DNA from: an uncultured Prevotellaceae bacterium
GTDB lineage: Bacteria; Bacteroidota; Bacteroidia; Bacteroidales; Bacteroidaceae
Reading direction: 5' to 3'
Assembly (NCBI GenBank): GCA_946415365.1
Contig: CAMKSE010000019.1
Coordinates: forward strand, 29,946-93,945
DNA: 64,000 nucleotides
Shown: one piece after another, positions 1 to 8,065 of the stretch
Position numbering within the stretch: position 1 is the stretch's first letter
Layout: every line of letters starts with the position of its first letter
Position numbers and translations under genes: made by a program
Notes under the pieces: model-generated
Databases searched by the model: none
What the model saw: only the letters and a program-made list of their open reading frames with translations
What the model was told of the DNA's origin: nothing

Positions 1-70
1 TCCTGGTAAGCAGAACGGTTCTGCAGTGCGTGTGAAGTACACCGTACCTGTGACCTTCAAGCTTCAGTAA
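1..70 (+). CDS. tonB: Energy transducer TonB, C-terminal end (partial)
   Basis: The open frame from base 2 to the TAA at 68-70 encodes a 22-residue tail rich in alternating hydrophobic residues (AVRVKYTVPVTFKLQ at its end). This is the last beta strand of the TonB C-terminal domain, where Bacteroidetes TonBs commonly end with a V/I-P-V/I-x-F-x-L pattern. TonB spans the periplasm and passes proton-motive force from ExbB/ExbD to TonB-dependent receptors. The PstS-like lipoprotein starts 11 bp downstream on the same strand, which fits the exbB-exbD-tonB-pstS-like-TPR order I know from Bacteroidales. The rest of the gene lies outside the window. The family call rests on a short tail plus context. 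Confidence 0.75.
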   Translation, partial: PGKQNGSAVRVKYTVPVTFKLQ

Positions 71-81
71 CCCGATTTGAA

Positions 82-1035
82 ATGAACGCATTCAACAAAA
101 CAGTTGGATTAACACTGATATTAGGCTTGTTCCTCGCTTGTGGGAACAAGCCTAATCCTGCTAAGGAAGAAGCCTATCAGAAGGCCGCATCTGTCTTCGC
201 GGCCGATGAGAGTTTCTATCCCATCCTGGACGAGGAGCTGTATTATTTCACGACCCAGACCCTCGACTCCATCACCCCACTCTACATCAACGAGCAGGAC
301 GCCGTCAAGAAGCTCATGGCCGAAGAGACGTGGCTGGCATTTACCACCCGTGATTTCACGGAGAAAGAGCGTCAGAACCTCAAGGACCGCCGCTTCCTGC
401 CCAGGGCCATCCCCATCGCCTACGACGGACTGGCCATCATCACCAACAATGCTAATCCCGACACCTGCATTACCATCAAGGACTTTGCGCGCGTGCTCAA
501 GGGAGAAGTCTCACAGTGGAAAGAACTATATCCGCAGAGCAAACTCGGAGAGATCGACGTTGTTTTCGACAACCCATTGTCTAGCACCGTCCGCTGGTGT
601 GTGGACTCCATCCTCGGAGGCCAGCAGTTCAGTGCCAAGAACATTGGAGCCGTACAGACCAGTGCTGCCGTCATCGACTATGTCGAGAAGCACGAGAACG
701 CCCTAGGCATCATCGGAAGCAACTGGCTCAACGACAAACGTGACACCACCAACGTCACCTTCAATAAGAATATAAGCGTGATGGGCGTTTCCAAAATGGA
801 CAGTGCCAAGCACTACAACAGCTGGAAGCCCTATCAGTACTATTTATACAACGGCAACTATCCCCTTCGCCGTACTATCTATGCCCTACTGAACGATACC
901 CGTCCCAGCGGCATCCCCACCGCTTTCACGCATTTCATCCAGCTTCCGAAAGGCCAGATGATTATTCTGCGCTCAGGACTCCTGCCACAATCGGCCAACA
1001 TGAACGTGCGCAACGTCATAGTTAAAAGGGAGTAA
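82..1035 (+). CDS. PstS-like periplasmic substrate-binding lipoprotein
   Basis: This 317-aa protein has an N-terminal lipoprotein signal whose lipobox ends LFLAC, with the modified Cys at residue 20. The body reads as a PBP-like (PstS/PBP_like_2) fold: the segment around residues 113-135 (IAYDGLAIITNN, then a TIKDFARVLKGEVSQW block) is the typical hinge of phosphate-binding-protein relatives. In Bacteroidales such proteins sit between tonB and a TPR gene and not with pstCAB, so a role in the TonB/Exb envelope system is more likely than classical phosphate import; that is inference. The start is 11 bp after the tonB stop, so the genes are probably co-transcribed. An A/G-rich degenerate repeat overlaps its stop codon. 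Confidence 0.8.
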   Translation: MNAFNKTVGLTLILGLFLACGNKPNPAKEEAYQKAASVFAADESFYPILDEELYYFTTQTLDSITPLYINEQDAVKKLMAEETWLAFTTRDFTEKERQNLKDRRFLPRAIPIAYDGLAIITNNANPDTCITIKDFARVLKGEVSQWKELYPQSKLGEIDVVFDNPLSSTVRWCVDSILGGQQFSAKNIGAVQTSAAVIDYVEKHENALGIIGSNWLNDKRDTTNVTFNKNISVMGVSKMDSAKHYNSWKPYQYYLYNGNYPLRRTIYALLNDTRPSGIPTAFTHFIQLPKGQMIILRSGLLPQSANMNVRNVIVKRE

Positions 1036-1133
1036 AGGAGAAAAGTGAAAGGGCAATTAAACGAATGATGAATTCAAACGTCATACAATCGAGAGACATT
1101 AACAAGAAGTATAACTCATAAAACATCAGAATT

Positions 1134-2558
1134 ATGAAAACTATCAAATATTTAGTAATGGGTGTGCTGCTGGCAGGTTTCAGCGCCACCGCAAATGCAC
1201 AGGAAGCAGAGCTCGAGGCAGCTCTCGCAGGTATTAAGTCAAAGGCTCCCAACGTGGCCGAGTTAGCAAAGACAGCGTACAAGAAGAACAAGAAGAACGC
1301 TGATGCCCTGATCAAGGTGGCTCGCGCCTTCTATGAGCAGAAAGACACTGCCAACGCCAATCTGTTCGCCAACTACGCCAACGAGGCAGGCAAGCCTAAG
1401 TATCAGTATGCACCAGCCTATCTGCTGTTAGGTGATGTCGAGGCTTCTTACGGCACCGATGGTGGTAAGGCCGCTGGCTATTACAACCAGGCCATCAACT
1501 TCGACCCAAAGAACCCCGAGGGTTACAAGAAGTGGGCTATGGTGTATCGTAAGATCAGCCCTTCTCAGGCAGCCAAGAAACTGCAGGACATGAAGGCTAA
1601 CTGCCCTGATGAGGATGTCGACGCTATCACTGGTCACATCTATATGTTGGCAGGTGACGAGAAGCAGGCTTACGAGAATTATGCCAAGTCAAATGTTTCG
1701 AAACTCGATAAGGCATATCTGAATGAGTACGTTCGCGCCAGCTACTTCACTGGTCATTTCGAGGATGCCCTCAAGGCTGCAGAGGCAGGTCTGAAGCTGG
1801 AGCCACGCAATCCGACATTCACCCGTCTGGCCATGTTCTCCAACTACGAGCTGAAGAAGTATGACGATGCCAAGGCTTACATCCACAAGTACTTCAACGA
1901 GACCGACAGCGCCAAGTTCTCTGAGTATGACCACTTCTACACAGCCCTGATTTATCAGGCTCTGGAGGACAAGGAAAATATGTATGCCCAGTATGACAAA
2001 GCCCTCGAACTGGTGAACGACTCCTCGATGATCAAGCGTCACGCCATCCTGAAGAGCGTTTCCGACAGCTATCTCGCAGATAAGAACTTCGACAACGCCA
2101 TCAAGTACTATCAGGACTTCCTCGGCTGCAAGCCTGAGTTGAACTCCGACGATATGGAAGGTCTTGCAAAGATCTACTCCAAGTATGCTGATGAGGATGA
2201 GGTTCGCAAGGCAGAGTTAGTTGGTAAGGCCATTGAGGCATACCGTGCCATGGGTGAGAAGTTCCCCATCCAGAACATCTATGCCGCCTATCAGTGCGCC
2301 ACGATGAACAACAAGCTCGACAAGACAGGTGAGAAGGGACTTGCAAAGCCCGATTACCAGAGGGTTGTTGAGCTGCTGGAGAGCAAAGCTGACCGTAATA
2401 ACAGCGAGAACACGATGCTGAAGTACAGCTATCACTATCTGATGTCGAACGCCTTCCTCTATGGCAAGAACAAGCCCTTGGCAAAGGAATACGCCAACAA
2501 GATCCTGGCCATCGACCCAGAGTATGCTCCTGCTCAGCAGATCAGAGACCTGAAATAA
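1134..2558 (+). CDS. Secreted tetratricopeptide repeat protein
   Basis: This 474-aa protein has a cleavable signal peptide (hydrophobic residues 8-22, ANA-QE cleavage site) followed by TPR-like helical hairpins through its whole length. Examples are the ADALIKVARAFYEQKDTANA block near residue 55, AAGYYNQAINFDPKNPEGYKKWA near 115, and a last repeat ending LAKEYANKILAIDPEYAPA. There is no catalytic domain. It is the third gene of the tonB/pstS-like group; the 98 bp before it show no clear -7 box, so read-through from upstream is likely. It probably acts as a periplasmic scaffold for the TonB/Exb machinery, by context only. A strong terminator follows at 2579-2614. Confidence 0.85.
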   Translation: MKTIKYLVMGVLLAGFSATANAQEAELEAALAGIKSKAPNVAELAKTAYKKNKKNADALIKVARAFYEQKDTANANLFANYANEAGKPKYQYAPAYLLLGDVEASYGTDGGKAAGYYNQAINFDPKNPEGYKKWAMVYRKISPSQAAKKLQDMKANCPDEDVDAITGHIYMLAGDEKQAYENYAKSNVSKLDKAYLNEYVRASYFTGHFEDALKAAEAGLKLEPRNPTFTRLAMFSNYELKKYDDAKAYIHKYFNETDSAKFSEYDHFYTALIYQALEDKENMYAQYDKALELVNDSSMIKRHAILKSVSDSYLADKNFDNAIKYYQDFLGCKPELNSDDMEGLAKIYSKYADEDEVRKAELVGKAIEAYRAMGEKFPIQNIYAAYQCATMNNKLDKTGEKGLAKPDYQRVVELLESKADRNNSENTMLKYSYHYLMSNAFLYGKNKPLAKEYANKILAIDPEYAPAQQIRDLK

Positions 2559-2578
2559 GCAATTAATCAGAATAATTG

Positions 2579-2614
2579 GAGTGCGGGAGTTGCATTGACT
2601 CTCGCACTCTTTTA
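2579..2614 (+). terminator. Rho-independent terminator after the TonB/TPR operon
   Basis: A 12-bp stem (2579-2590 with 2598-2609, one mismatch) and a 7-nt loop are followed by TTTT. It lies 20 bp after the TPR stop codon and closes the operon. Confidence 0.8.
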
Positions 2615-2637
2615 AATAAGGAAACCATCCTTGTCGT

Positions 2638-4128
2638 ATGAAATCAAAATCCATATCAAAGACTATCAGGGACGGCAACGTTCTGCTGATGCTCACCGTC
2701 TGGTCGTTCGTTATTCTATTATTCCTGTCACCCGACTCCCCGTTCTTCGGATTGGGACAGCGCATCGACTCAGCATGGTTCTTCCAGGGAGGTGCCGCTT
2801 GGATGAATGGCATGAGACCATATGTTGATTTCACCGACTCAAAAGGACCACTCCTCTGGCTTATCTATGGCATTGGCTATCTGATATCGCCACGCAACTA
2901 CGTGGGTGTCTATGTGGTAAGTAGTCTTTTCTATACGGGAACCTTGTTTTATAACTACAAGACCGCCTCATTGTTCTTCAAGGAAAGCAAGACTGCCTTA
3001 CTAGCCACACTGCCCATGATCTTTGTCTATTTCTGGCCTTGGTTCCATTATGAGGTTAGAGCAGAGGACTTCGCACTTCTGTTTGTGTCTATCTCCCTAT
3101 ATATCCTGATCAAGAGAATCTGCAAAAAGAACATAGGCGGGAAAGAGACCAACCTTGACTATTTCCTGTTAGGCGTATGCTTTGTGGCCCTGACGCTTAT
3201 CAAATTCAACATCGCCATCATGCAGGGAGTCATCATCCTCTCTGTGCTATGGCTCCAGTTCAAAAGCAAGAAAGATCTTGGGAAGTCTGTCACGAGCATG
3301 GTGATCGGAGCTGTTACAACGCTCCTGCCCTTCATCGTGTACTTCTTGTTAACAGATACACTTGGCGCCTTTGTGCAGGAATACTTCATTAACACTTTCA
3401 AGACCATTGAGGATGCGAACAACAACAACTCCTCATATATGGCCGACATCAACAGGGCATTAGGCGACCGTCGTATCATCGCATTTGTCATCGTGATCGT
3501 TGTTGGTAGTATCCTGTTTGGCATAAGGATGCCAAGATACAAGGCCGTACCAACCATCATCGCCGTGGCATTTGTCGCACTGGCCACCAGGCATAACATC
3601 TGGAACTACTATTATGACACCTGTCATATCTTCATCTTGTTCCTGCTTATCAGTCTGCTGGCCATTTCATATAAAAAACTCAGACATACTCTTTTTACGA
3701 TGGCTGCAGGACTGATCATTGTCTACTGCATATATGGCAATCTGATTATGGGCGAGTTGCGCATCAACACCATACTCACCAACCATCCAGACAAGGTAGC
3801 CTTCCAGAAGCTCTCTGATGTGATGAAGGACACGGAGAAACCCAAGATCCTATATTACAAGGCCAATGTCTTCGGCTTCGGTGTGATGTATAAGGCCCTT
3901 CCTGCTGGCAATCAGTGGGCTTACCAGACCGATGCCACGCCAGAGATGAGAAAGGATCACATCGACCTGCTCAATTCCAGGAAGGCAGACTTCGTGGTGA
4001 CCTATTGCCGTGAAGACCAGACAGAGAAGAAAGGCGATCTCAAGGAGATTGAAGCGGCTGGATACGAACTGAAGGAGCATTGTGTCTATATGAACCTGCC
4101 CTTCTATATGTATGAACGGAAGAAATAA
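2638..4128 (+). CDS. GT-C type membrane glycosyltransferase (ArnT/PMT-like)
   Basis: This 496-aa protein has about ten hydrophobic segments. After the first one comes a motif-rich loop (DSAWFFQGGAAWMNGMRPY, then VDFTDSKGP) typical of GT39/GT-C enzymes, where the early Asp is catalytic; they use a polyprenyl-phosphate sugar donor and transfer on the outer face of the inner membrane. The soluble C-terminal part (from about residue 380) fits family members. It converges on a GT2 and a polysaccharide deacetylase, the same three activities as the Arn/Flm-Nax lipid A decoration pathways. The acceptor (lipid A, O-glycan or other polymer) cannot be read from the sequence. ATG at 2638 is the only start preserving the first membrane segment. 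Confidence 0.75.
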   Translation: MKSKSISKTIRDGNVLLMLTVWSFVILLFLSPDSPFFGLGQRIDSAWFFQGGAAWMNGMRPYVDFTDSKGPLLWLIYGIGYLISPRNYVGVYVVSSLFYTGTLFYNYKTASLFFKESKTALLATLPMIFVYFWPWFHYEVRAEDFALLFVSISLYILIKRICKKNIGGKETNLDYFLLGVCFVALTLIKFNIAIMQGVIILSVLWLQFKSKKDLGKSVTSMVIGAVTTLLPFIVYFLLTDTLGAFVQEYFINTFKTIEDANNNNSSYMADINRALGDRRIIAFVIVIVVGSILFGIRMPRYKAVPTIIAVAFVALATRHNIWNYYYDTCHIFILFLLISLLAISYKKLRHTLFTMAAGLIIVYCIYGNLIMGELRINTILTNHPDKVAFQKLSDVMKDTEKPKILYYKANVFGFGVMYKALPAGNQWAYQTDATPEMRKDHIDLLNSRKADFVVTYCREDQTEKKGDLKEIEAAGYELKEHCVYMNLPFYMYERKK

Positions 4129-4143
4129 GCATTTCTTCCGTTC
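4114..4143. terminator. Perfect inverted repeat over a stop codon, likely bidirectional terminator
   Basis: A perfect 13-bp inverted repeat (4114-4126 and 4131-4143, loop AAGC) includes the TAA of the GT-C gene and lies just before the stop of the convergent GT2 gene. A pyrimidine-rich run follows on the plus strand. It probably terminates transcription in at least the plus direction. Confidence 0.6.
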
Positions 4144-4147
4144 TTCT

Positions 4148-5104
4148 CTATTTCCCTTCTTCAGGATTAAGCACCTCTTGGATATTGTAGAGTGGACGAT
4201 GCTTCACCTCACGGTATATCTTGCCGATGTAGACTCCGATGATTCCAATGGATATCATCACGACGCCTCCAACAAGCCAGATAGAGAGGATTAGCGAAGA
4301 CCAGCCCTTCACGGCTGTTCCTGTGACAAGTGCATGTACCACATATATCCCGATTCCGAGAGCTACAAAAAGGAAGATAATTCCAAGATACAGAATGCAG
4401 TAGATGGGTTTTACACTGAACGATGTGATCCCGTCGAGTGCGAGGTTCAGCATCTTGCTCAACGTGTATTTCGAGGCACCAGCCTGTCGTTCACTGATGA
4501 CATCGTCCACCGTCGTGGATTTCAGGCCTATCATGGGAATCAGACCACGCAGATAGAGATTCCGCTCCTCATAGCCAGAAAGCATATCCAAAGCCCGCTT
4601 GCTCATCAGACGGAAATCAGCATGATTGAACACGCTCTCCACACCCATCGAGCTTTGTAACTTGTAGAAAGCCTGAGCCGTCATACGCTTCATCACAGGA
4701 TCAGCCTGACGTGCCACCTTTACGCCATAGACAATGTCATTGCCTTCCTCATAGTCACGCACCATCTGGGGGATGCATTCAATATCATCTTGCAGGTCAG
4801 CATCAATGGTCACCACAGCGTCAGCCCATTCGCGAGCCGTCATCATACCAGCCATGATAGCATTCTGATGTCCAACATTACGCGCCAGATTGATACCACG
4901 TACATACTTATTCTCACGATACTGTTCCTGAATGATTTCCCATGTACGATCCCTGCTACCGTCATTCACGAAGACCATCATCGAGTCAGGAGAAATCAGC
5001 TTCTCTTGAACCATCTTATCGAAAAGAGCCGTCAGACGCTTCACTGACTGGCGAAGGACTTCCTCCTCATTATAGCACGGTGATACAGTTGCTAGTCTTA
5101 TCAT
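4148..5104 (-). CDS. GT2 polyprenyl-phosphate glycosyltransferase (ArnC/GtrB/DPM1-like)
   Basis: This 318-aa protein has an N-terminal GT-A domain: VSPCYNEEEVL at residues 7-17 binds the nucleotide, and the TIDADLQDD block near 100 holds the DxD-type metal site. Two C-terminal membrane segments (about 235-258 and 270-295) are typical of ArnC/GtrB/DPM1 enzymes that move a sugar from a nucleotide donor to undecaprenyl phosphate on the cytoplasmic face. It starts 2 bp after the deacetylase stop on the same strand, so the two are co-transcribed. Context suggests it makes the lipid-linked sugar that the deacetylase trims and the GT-C enzyme transfers. The sugar is unknown. Confidence 0.85.
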   Translation of the reverse strand: MIRLATVSPCYNEEEVLRQSVKRLTALFDKMVQEKLISPDSMMVFVNDGSRDRTWEIIQEQYRENKYVRGINLARNVGHQNAIMAGMMTAREWADAVVTIDADLQDDIECIPQMVRDYEEGNDIVYGVKVARQADPVMKRMTAQAFYKLQSSMGVESVFNHADFRLMSKRALDMLSGYEERNLYLRGLIPMIGLKSTTVDDVISERQAGASKYTLSKMLNLALDGITSFSVKPIYCILYLGIIFLFVALGIGIYVVHALVTGTAVKGWSSLILSIWLVGGVVMISIGIIGVYIGKIYREVKHRPLYNIQEVLNPEEGK

Positions 5105-5106
5105 AA

Positions 5107-5889
5107 CTATTCTGATATTTTTCTTTCTACAAATTCCGTATAGGTAATAAACTCATGACCACGCGACTTCAGCATCTTAATCAGACTGTCGAGTCGCTGC
5201 ACCATCTGCAGACCGCTATGGTTCTTGATAATGAACGGCATCTTGAACTCTGGATGCTCCTTCAGTTCAAAGAACTCCCAGGGGTGGAAGTACGTTACGA
5301 AATAACCGTCATGACTCAACACTCTACGTACCATCATGTGATACAGTTTCTCAGGCAGATTATGCAGAGCCAGCCAAAACAACGGGAAACGGATCCAGGG
5401 AGTCACTGAGGCAGGTATCTCCATCACCTTATTCCTCATGAACCATGTACGGGGGGCTGTCAGGTGCATATAGCGGCCTGGGATGAATGCCGGATTAAGC
5501 GATGAGTTATATCTGTACCCTGCCTTCTCTATATCTTCGTCAGACACTGGGAACATCCTTGGCTGGCGATAGCCGTTGACGGTGATTCCCGTCTGTTGCT
5601 CAATGATTTCCTTCGAACGAAACACATCCGTGGCCTTCGGCTGCCAATGGTCACAACCATGACAAGCCACCTCGTGACCCTCGTTCATAATACGCTTTAC
5701 GACCTCTGGAGCATTCTGCACAAAGTTCGAAGTACAGAAGAACGTGGCTTTCACGCCATTCTCCTTCAAACAGTCAAGGATGCGGTTTGTGCCTACCACA
5801 GACACCTTCATTCCCTCTTCAAGTGAGAAGTCTACACCATGCTCACGGGGCACGTCAAACTCCTCTGTATCAAAACTCAGTAATATCAT
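5107..5889 (-). CDS. Polysaccharide deacetylase family protein
   Basis: The 260-aa protein starts at the ATG giving MILLSFDTEEFD, since a longer open frame would begin inside the promoter. It has the NodB/CE4-type metal pattern: early Asp in DTEEFD (residues 7-12), HG-x-DH in VACHGCDHWQP (about 85-95), and a late YFHPWEF His motif. The family removes N-acetyl or formyl groups from sugars; relatives include ArnD and NaxD, which act on undecaprenyl-phosphate aminosugars. It is the first gene of a two-gene operon with the GT2. No signal peptide is visible, so it acts in the cytoplasm or at the inner face of the membrane. Substrate is inferred from context only. Confidence 0.8.
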   Translation of the reverse strand: MILLSFDTEEFDVPREHGVDFSLEEGMKVSVVGTNRILDCLKENGVKATFFCTSNFVQNAPEVVKRIMNEGHEVACHGCDHWQPKATDVFRSKEIIEQQTGITVNGYRQPRMFPVSDEDIEKAGYRYNSSLNPAFIPGRYMHLTAPRTWFMRNKVMEIPASVTPWIRFPLFWLALHNLPEKLYHMMVRRVLSHDGYFVTYFHPWEFFELKEHPEFKMPFIIKNHSGLQMVQRLDSLIKMLKSRGHEFITYTEFVERKISE

Positions 5890-5908
5890 AATCACTTCAA
5901 TTTGGGTG

Positions 5909-5916
5909 CAAAGGTA
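5909..5916 (-). promoter_or_regulatory. -7 box TACCTTTG of the deacetylase-GT2 operon
   Basis: This is an exact match to the Bacteroidetes TAnnTTTG box on the minus strand, 20 bp upstream of the ATG at 5889. It rules out the longer upstream open frame. Confidence 0.75.
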
Positions 5917-5969
5917 CAAAATTATTCATAATTAATCATGCATAATATTCAATTATTTGCACTTTTCTG

Positions 5970-6014
5970 CATAAACACAAAGCGAGGGACGCTCCTGATA
6001 AAGCACCCCTCGCT
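5970..6014 (-). terminator. Probable terminator of the ferredoxin gene
   Basis: An 8-bp perfect stem (5981-5988 with 6007-6014) with an 18-nt loop is followed on the minus strand by a T-rich run. It lies 22 bp after the ferredoxin stop codon. Confidence 0.5.
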
Positions 6015-6035
6015 GTCTTAGCATCTACCTGATAA

Positions 6036-6203
6036 TTAAGGCAGGCTGATAGCCTCAGAAGGACAAACACTTGCACAAGTGCCACACTCTGTGCAGAGAT
6101 CGGGATCGATAGAATACTTCTCACCCTCAGAAATTGCCTCAACGGGGCACTCGCCCTGACAAGTACCGCAAGCGATACAATCGTCACCAATTACATATGC
6201 CAT
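6036..6203 (-). CDS. Bacterial-type 2[4Fe-4S] ferredoxin, 55 aa
   Basis: The protein starts MAYVIGDDC. It has two CxxCxxCxxxCP cluster motifs, CIACGTCQGECP (residues 9-20) and CTECGTCASVCP (about 37-48). This is the clostridial-type ferredoxin that binds two [4Fe-4S] clusters and carries low-potential electrons in the cytoplasm, for example for pyruvate:ferredoxin oxidoreductase. Length is normal for the family. It is monocistronic, with its own -7 box at 6254-6261 and a hairpin downstream. Both cluster motifs are complete. Confidence 0.95.
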   Translation of the reverse strand: MAYVIGDDCIACGTCQGECPVEAISEGEKYSIDPDLCTECGTCASVCPSEAISLP

Positions 6204-6253
6204 AATCCTAACTTTTTATTAATTAATAATGTTAATACTCAATTTGAGTGATG

Positions 6254-6261
6254 CAAAGGTA
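6254..6261 (-). promoter_or_regulatory. -7 box TACCTTTG of the ferredoxin gene
   Basis: This is an exact TAnnTTTG match on the minus strand, about 50 bp upstream of the ferredoxin ATG. The rest of 6204-6384 is AT-rich; I see no clear box for porT in it. Confidence 0.65.
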
Positions 6262-6384
6262 CGATAAATTTTCGATATATACCAACATTTAGGTATATTT
6301 TTTTGCAATTTATACGCTGTCTGAATAATCTCGGATATAATAATAGGCATCTTTTTACGTTTATAAAGAAGTAACAGAACAGAA

Positions 6385-7134
6385 ATGCTTAGAAGCAGAA
6401 CCATATTTGCCATTATCCTGGCGTGCCTCTCTCTGACGGGCACAGCCCAGACACGCAAGATACAGAACAAGCCGTACATCGACCTGCGCCCGATGCACTT
6501 TGGCATCCTCGTGGGGATGAACATGCAGGATATTGAGTTCGAGAACGCAGGGCCACAGACAATCACCCTCGAGGACGGTACTACGCACGAGGAGACTATC
6601 GTATGCGATGACGACCGCTGGAACTCAGGATTCAGCGTAGGTGTTTTGGCCGACCTTCGTCTGTCTCAGTACCTGAACCTCCGCTTCTCCCCTACCATGC
6701 ACTTCGGCGCCAAGCACCTGACCTTCCGCAACTTGACAGAGACTGATCAGGAAGGTCGTCAGATAGAGACGACACAGGACATGAAGAACACCTATATCTC
6801 GTTGCCTATCAATCTGAAGTTCAGTGCTGAGCGATGGAACAACTATCGTCCGTATATCACGGCAGGAGTCAACCCCACGCTGAATCTTACGAGCAAGAAT
6901 CAGGAGTATATCCAACTGAAGAAGTCGGACATGTTCCTTGAGGTGGGTTTAGGCTGCGACTTCTATCTGCCATTCTTCAAACTGATTCCAGAACTAAAGT
7001 TCTGCTACAGCCTACGCGATGCCATCGACCACGATCACGCTCAGGAACTGCAGGATGCCAATCTGCGCAAATACACCAATGCTGTCACGCGAGGATGCAG
7101 CAAAATGATCGTACTGACGTTCTACTTTGAGTAA
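6385..7134 (+). CDS. porT: PorT-like outer-membrane beta-barrel protein
   Basis: This 249-aa protein has a signal peptide (residues 1-20, TAQ cleavage), then PYIDLRPMHFGILVGMN, the characteristic N-terminus of the PorT/SprT family, and a beta-barrel pattern ending in an aromatic residue (LTFYFE). PorT is a membrane component needed for type IX secretion (T9SS) in Porphyromonas and Flavobacterium. If it works here, the secreted C10 protease at 30.7 kb is a possible cargo, but no classical T9SS domain is evident there, so this link is weak. The gene is monocistronic, between the ferredoxin and the convergent nucleotidase. Confidence 0.7.
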   Translation: MLRSRTIFAIILACLSLTGTAQTRKIQNKPYIDLRPMHFGILVGMNMQDIEFENAGPQTITLEDGTTHEETIVCDDDRWNSGFSVGVLADLRLSQYLNLRFSPTMHFGAKHLTFRNLTETDQEGRQIETTQDMKNTYISLPINLKFSAERWNNYRPYITAGVNPTLNLTSKNQEYIQLKKSDMFLEVGLGCDFYLPFFKLIPELKFCYSLRDAIDHDHAQELQDANLRKYTNAVTRGCSKMIVLTFYFE

Positions 7135-7144
7135 GATGTATTGT

Positions 7145-8026
7145 TTACTTCTTCTCTAAGTCGAGAATCAATTTTCCGATGAAGACTCCGTGCTTACCAT
7201 TCTGATCCACGGGAATCATCTTCCCGTTCTTGTCAGGCGTATATTCAAGTGTAGGCATATAGGTGTGGGTATGACCACCCAGAACCAGGTCGCAGCCCTC
7301 TGTCAGACTCACGAACTTCTCGTCGGGATAGACAGAAACCTCCCAGCCGAGGTGTGATATACAAATCACGAGGTCGCACTTCTCCTGCTTCCTCAGTATA
7401 TCGATGTACTTCTGCGCCGTCTCGGCAGGATCGAGATAGGTGATACCCTCGCAGTTGCCGTCGAATACCAGTCCTTTCATAGGAGGTGCAAGTGCAAAGA
7501 TTCCTATCTTCACGCCTTCGCGCTTCAGAGTGACATAGGGTTTCACAAGGTCTTCCAACACCGTTCCCGTACAATCATAATTAGAGCATACGATGGGGAA
7601 GTTGGCCATCCGGAAGATTCTGGCCATGTTCTCCATGCCGAAGTCGAACTCATGGTTGCCGATGGTCGCGGCATCATAGCCCATCTCGTTCATCAGTCCA
7701 ATCTCCACCTCGCCTTTGAAGAGCGTGTAGTAGCCTGATCCCTGCGAAAAATCGCCTGAGTCAAAGAGCAACAGATTGGGGTGCTGTTGTCGCTGTTCCT
7801 TAATCATGTTGACACGACGCAGGAATCCGCCACGACCTGCAATATCCTTATTGTCGAGGTTAGGATTCAGCGGCATGATGGTAGAGTGCGTATCGTTAGT
7901 ATGCAGAATCACCAGCTGTTTGCGCTTCTTAGCCTCCGTATTCAAAGGTAAAAAGGTAAAAAGGTAAAAAGGTAAAAGCCCCATTACCAACCTTATCACC
8001 ACCTTATTATATATATTCCTCTTCAT
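7145..8026 (-). CDS. 5'-nucleotidase, metallophosphoesterase domain only
   Basis: This 293-aa protein starts at the ATG giving MKRNIYNK; the longer frame would begin at TTG inside a repeat. After a signal peptide the full calcineurin-like set is present: ILHTNDTHS, DSGDFSQGSGY, IGNHEFDFG, ISHLGWE and LGGHTHTYMP. The two metal ions and the catalytic His-Asp pair should therefore form. It matches the N-terminal half of UshA-type nucleotidases; the C-terminal half is the gene just upstream (8052-8834). Together they probably hydrolyse nucleotides or UDP-sugars in the periplasm. The hydrophobic core of its signal peptide (FYLFTFLPL) is encoded by an 8-bp tandem repeat at 7944-7978. Confidence 0.85.
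   Translation of the reverse strand: MKRNIYNKVVIRLVMGLLPFYLFTFLPLNTEAKKRKQLVILHTNDTHSTIMPLNPNLDNKDIAGRGGFLRRVNMIKEQRQQHPNLLLFDSGDFSQGSGYYTLFKGEVEIGLMNEMGYDAATIGNHEFDFGMENMARIFRMANFPIVCSNYDCTGTVLEDLVKPYVTLKREGVKIGIFALAPPMKGLVFDGNCEGITYLDPAETAQKYIDILRKQEKCDLVICISHLGWEVSVYPDEKFVSLTEGCDLVLGGHTHTYMPTLEYTPDKNGKMIPVDQNGKHGVFIGKLILDLEKK
7944..7978 (-). repeat. 8-bp tandem array inside a signal-peptide coding region
   Basis: Four units of AAAAGGTA (plus-strand reading) lie in frame and encode the hydrophobic core of the 5'-nucleotidase signal peptide. A related but less regular array is at 13383-13412. Confidence 0.85.
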
Positions 8027-8030
8027 TACT

Positions 8031-8065
8031 TCAATTTTCAATTATCAATTTTCAATCTTCAATTA
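8031..8065. repeat. 7-bp tandem array (TCAATTT type), 5 units
   Basis: Units TCAATTT, TCAATTA, TCAATTT, TCAATCT and TCAATTA run without a break. The array covers the last codons and stop (8052-8054) of the C-terminal nucleotidase gene and the junction with the next gene. The word resembles the TTCAAT units at 61663-61690 and 62239-62305. Confidence 0.85.

Noticed and set aside
8026..8041. Earlier start for the 5'-nucleotidase gene
   Set aside because: The codon is TTG within the TCAATTT repeat; the ATG at 8026 gives a normal signal peptide.
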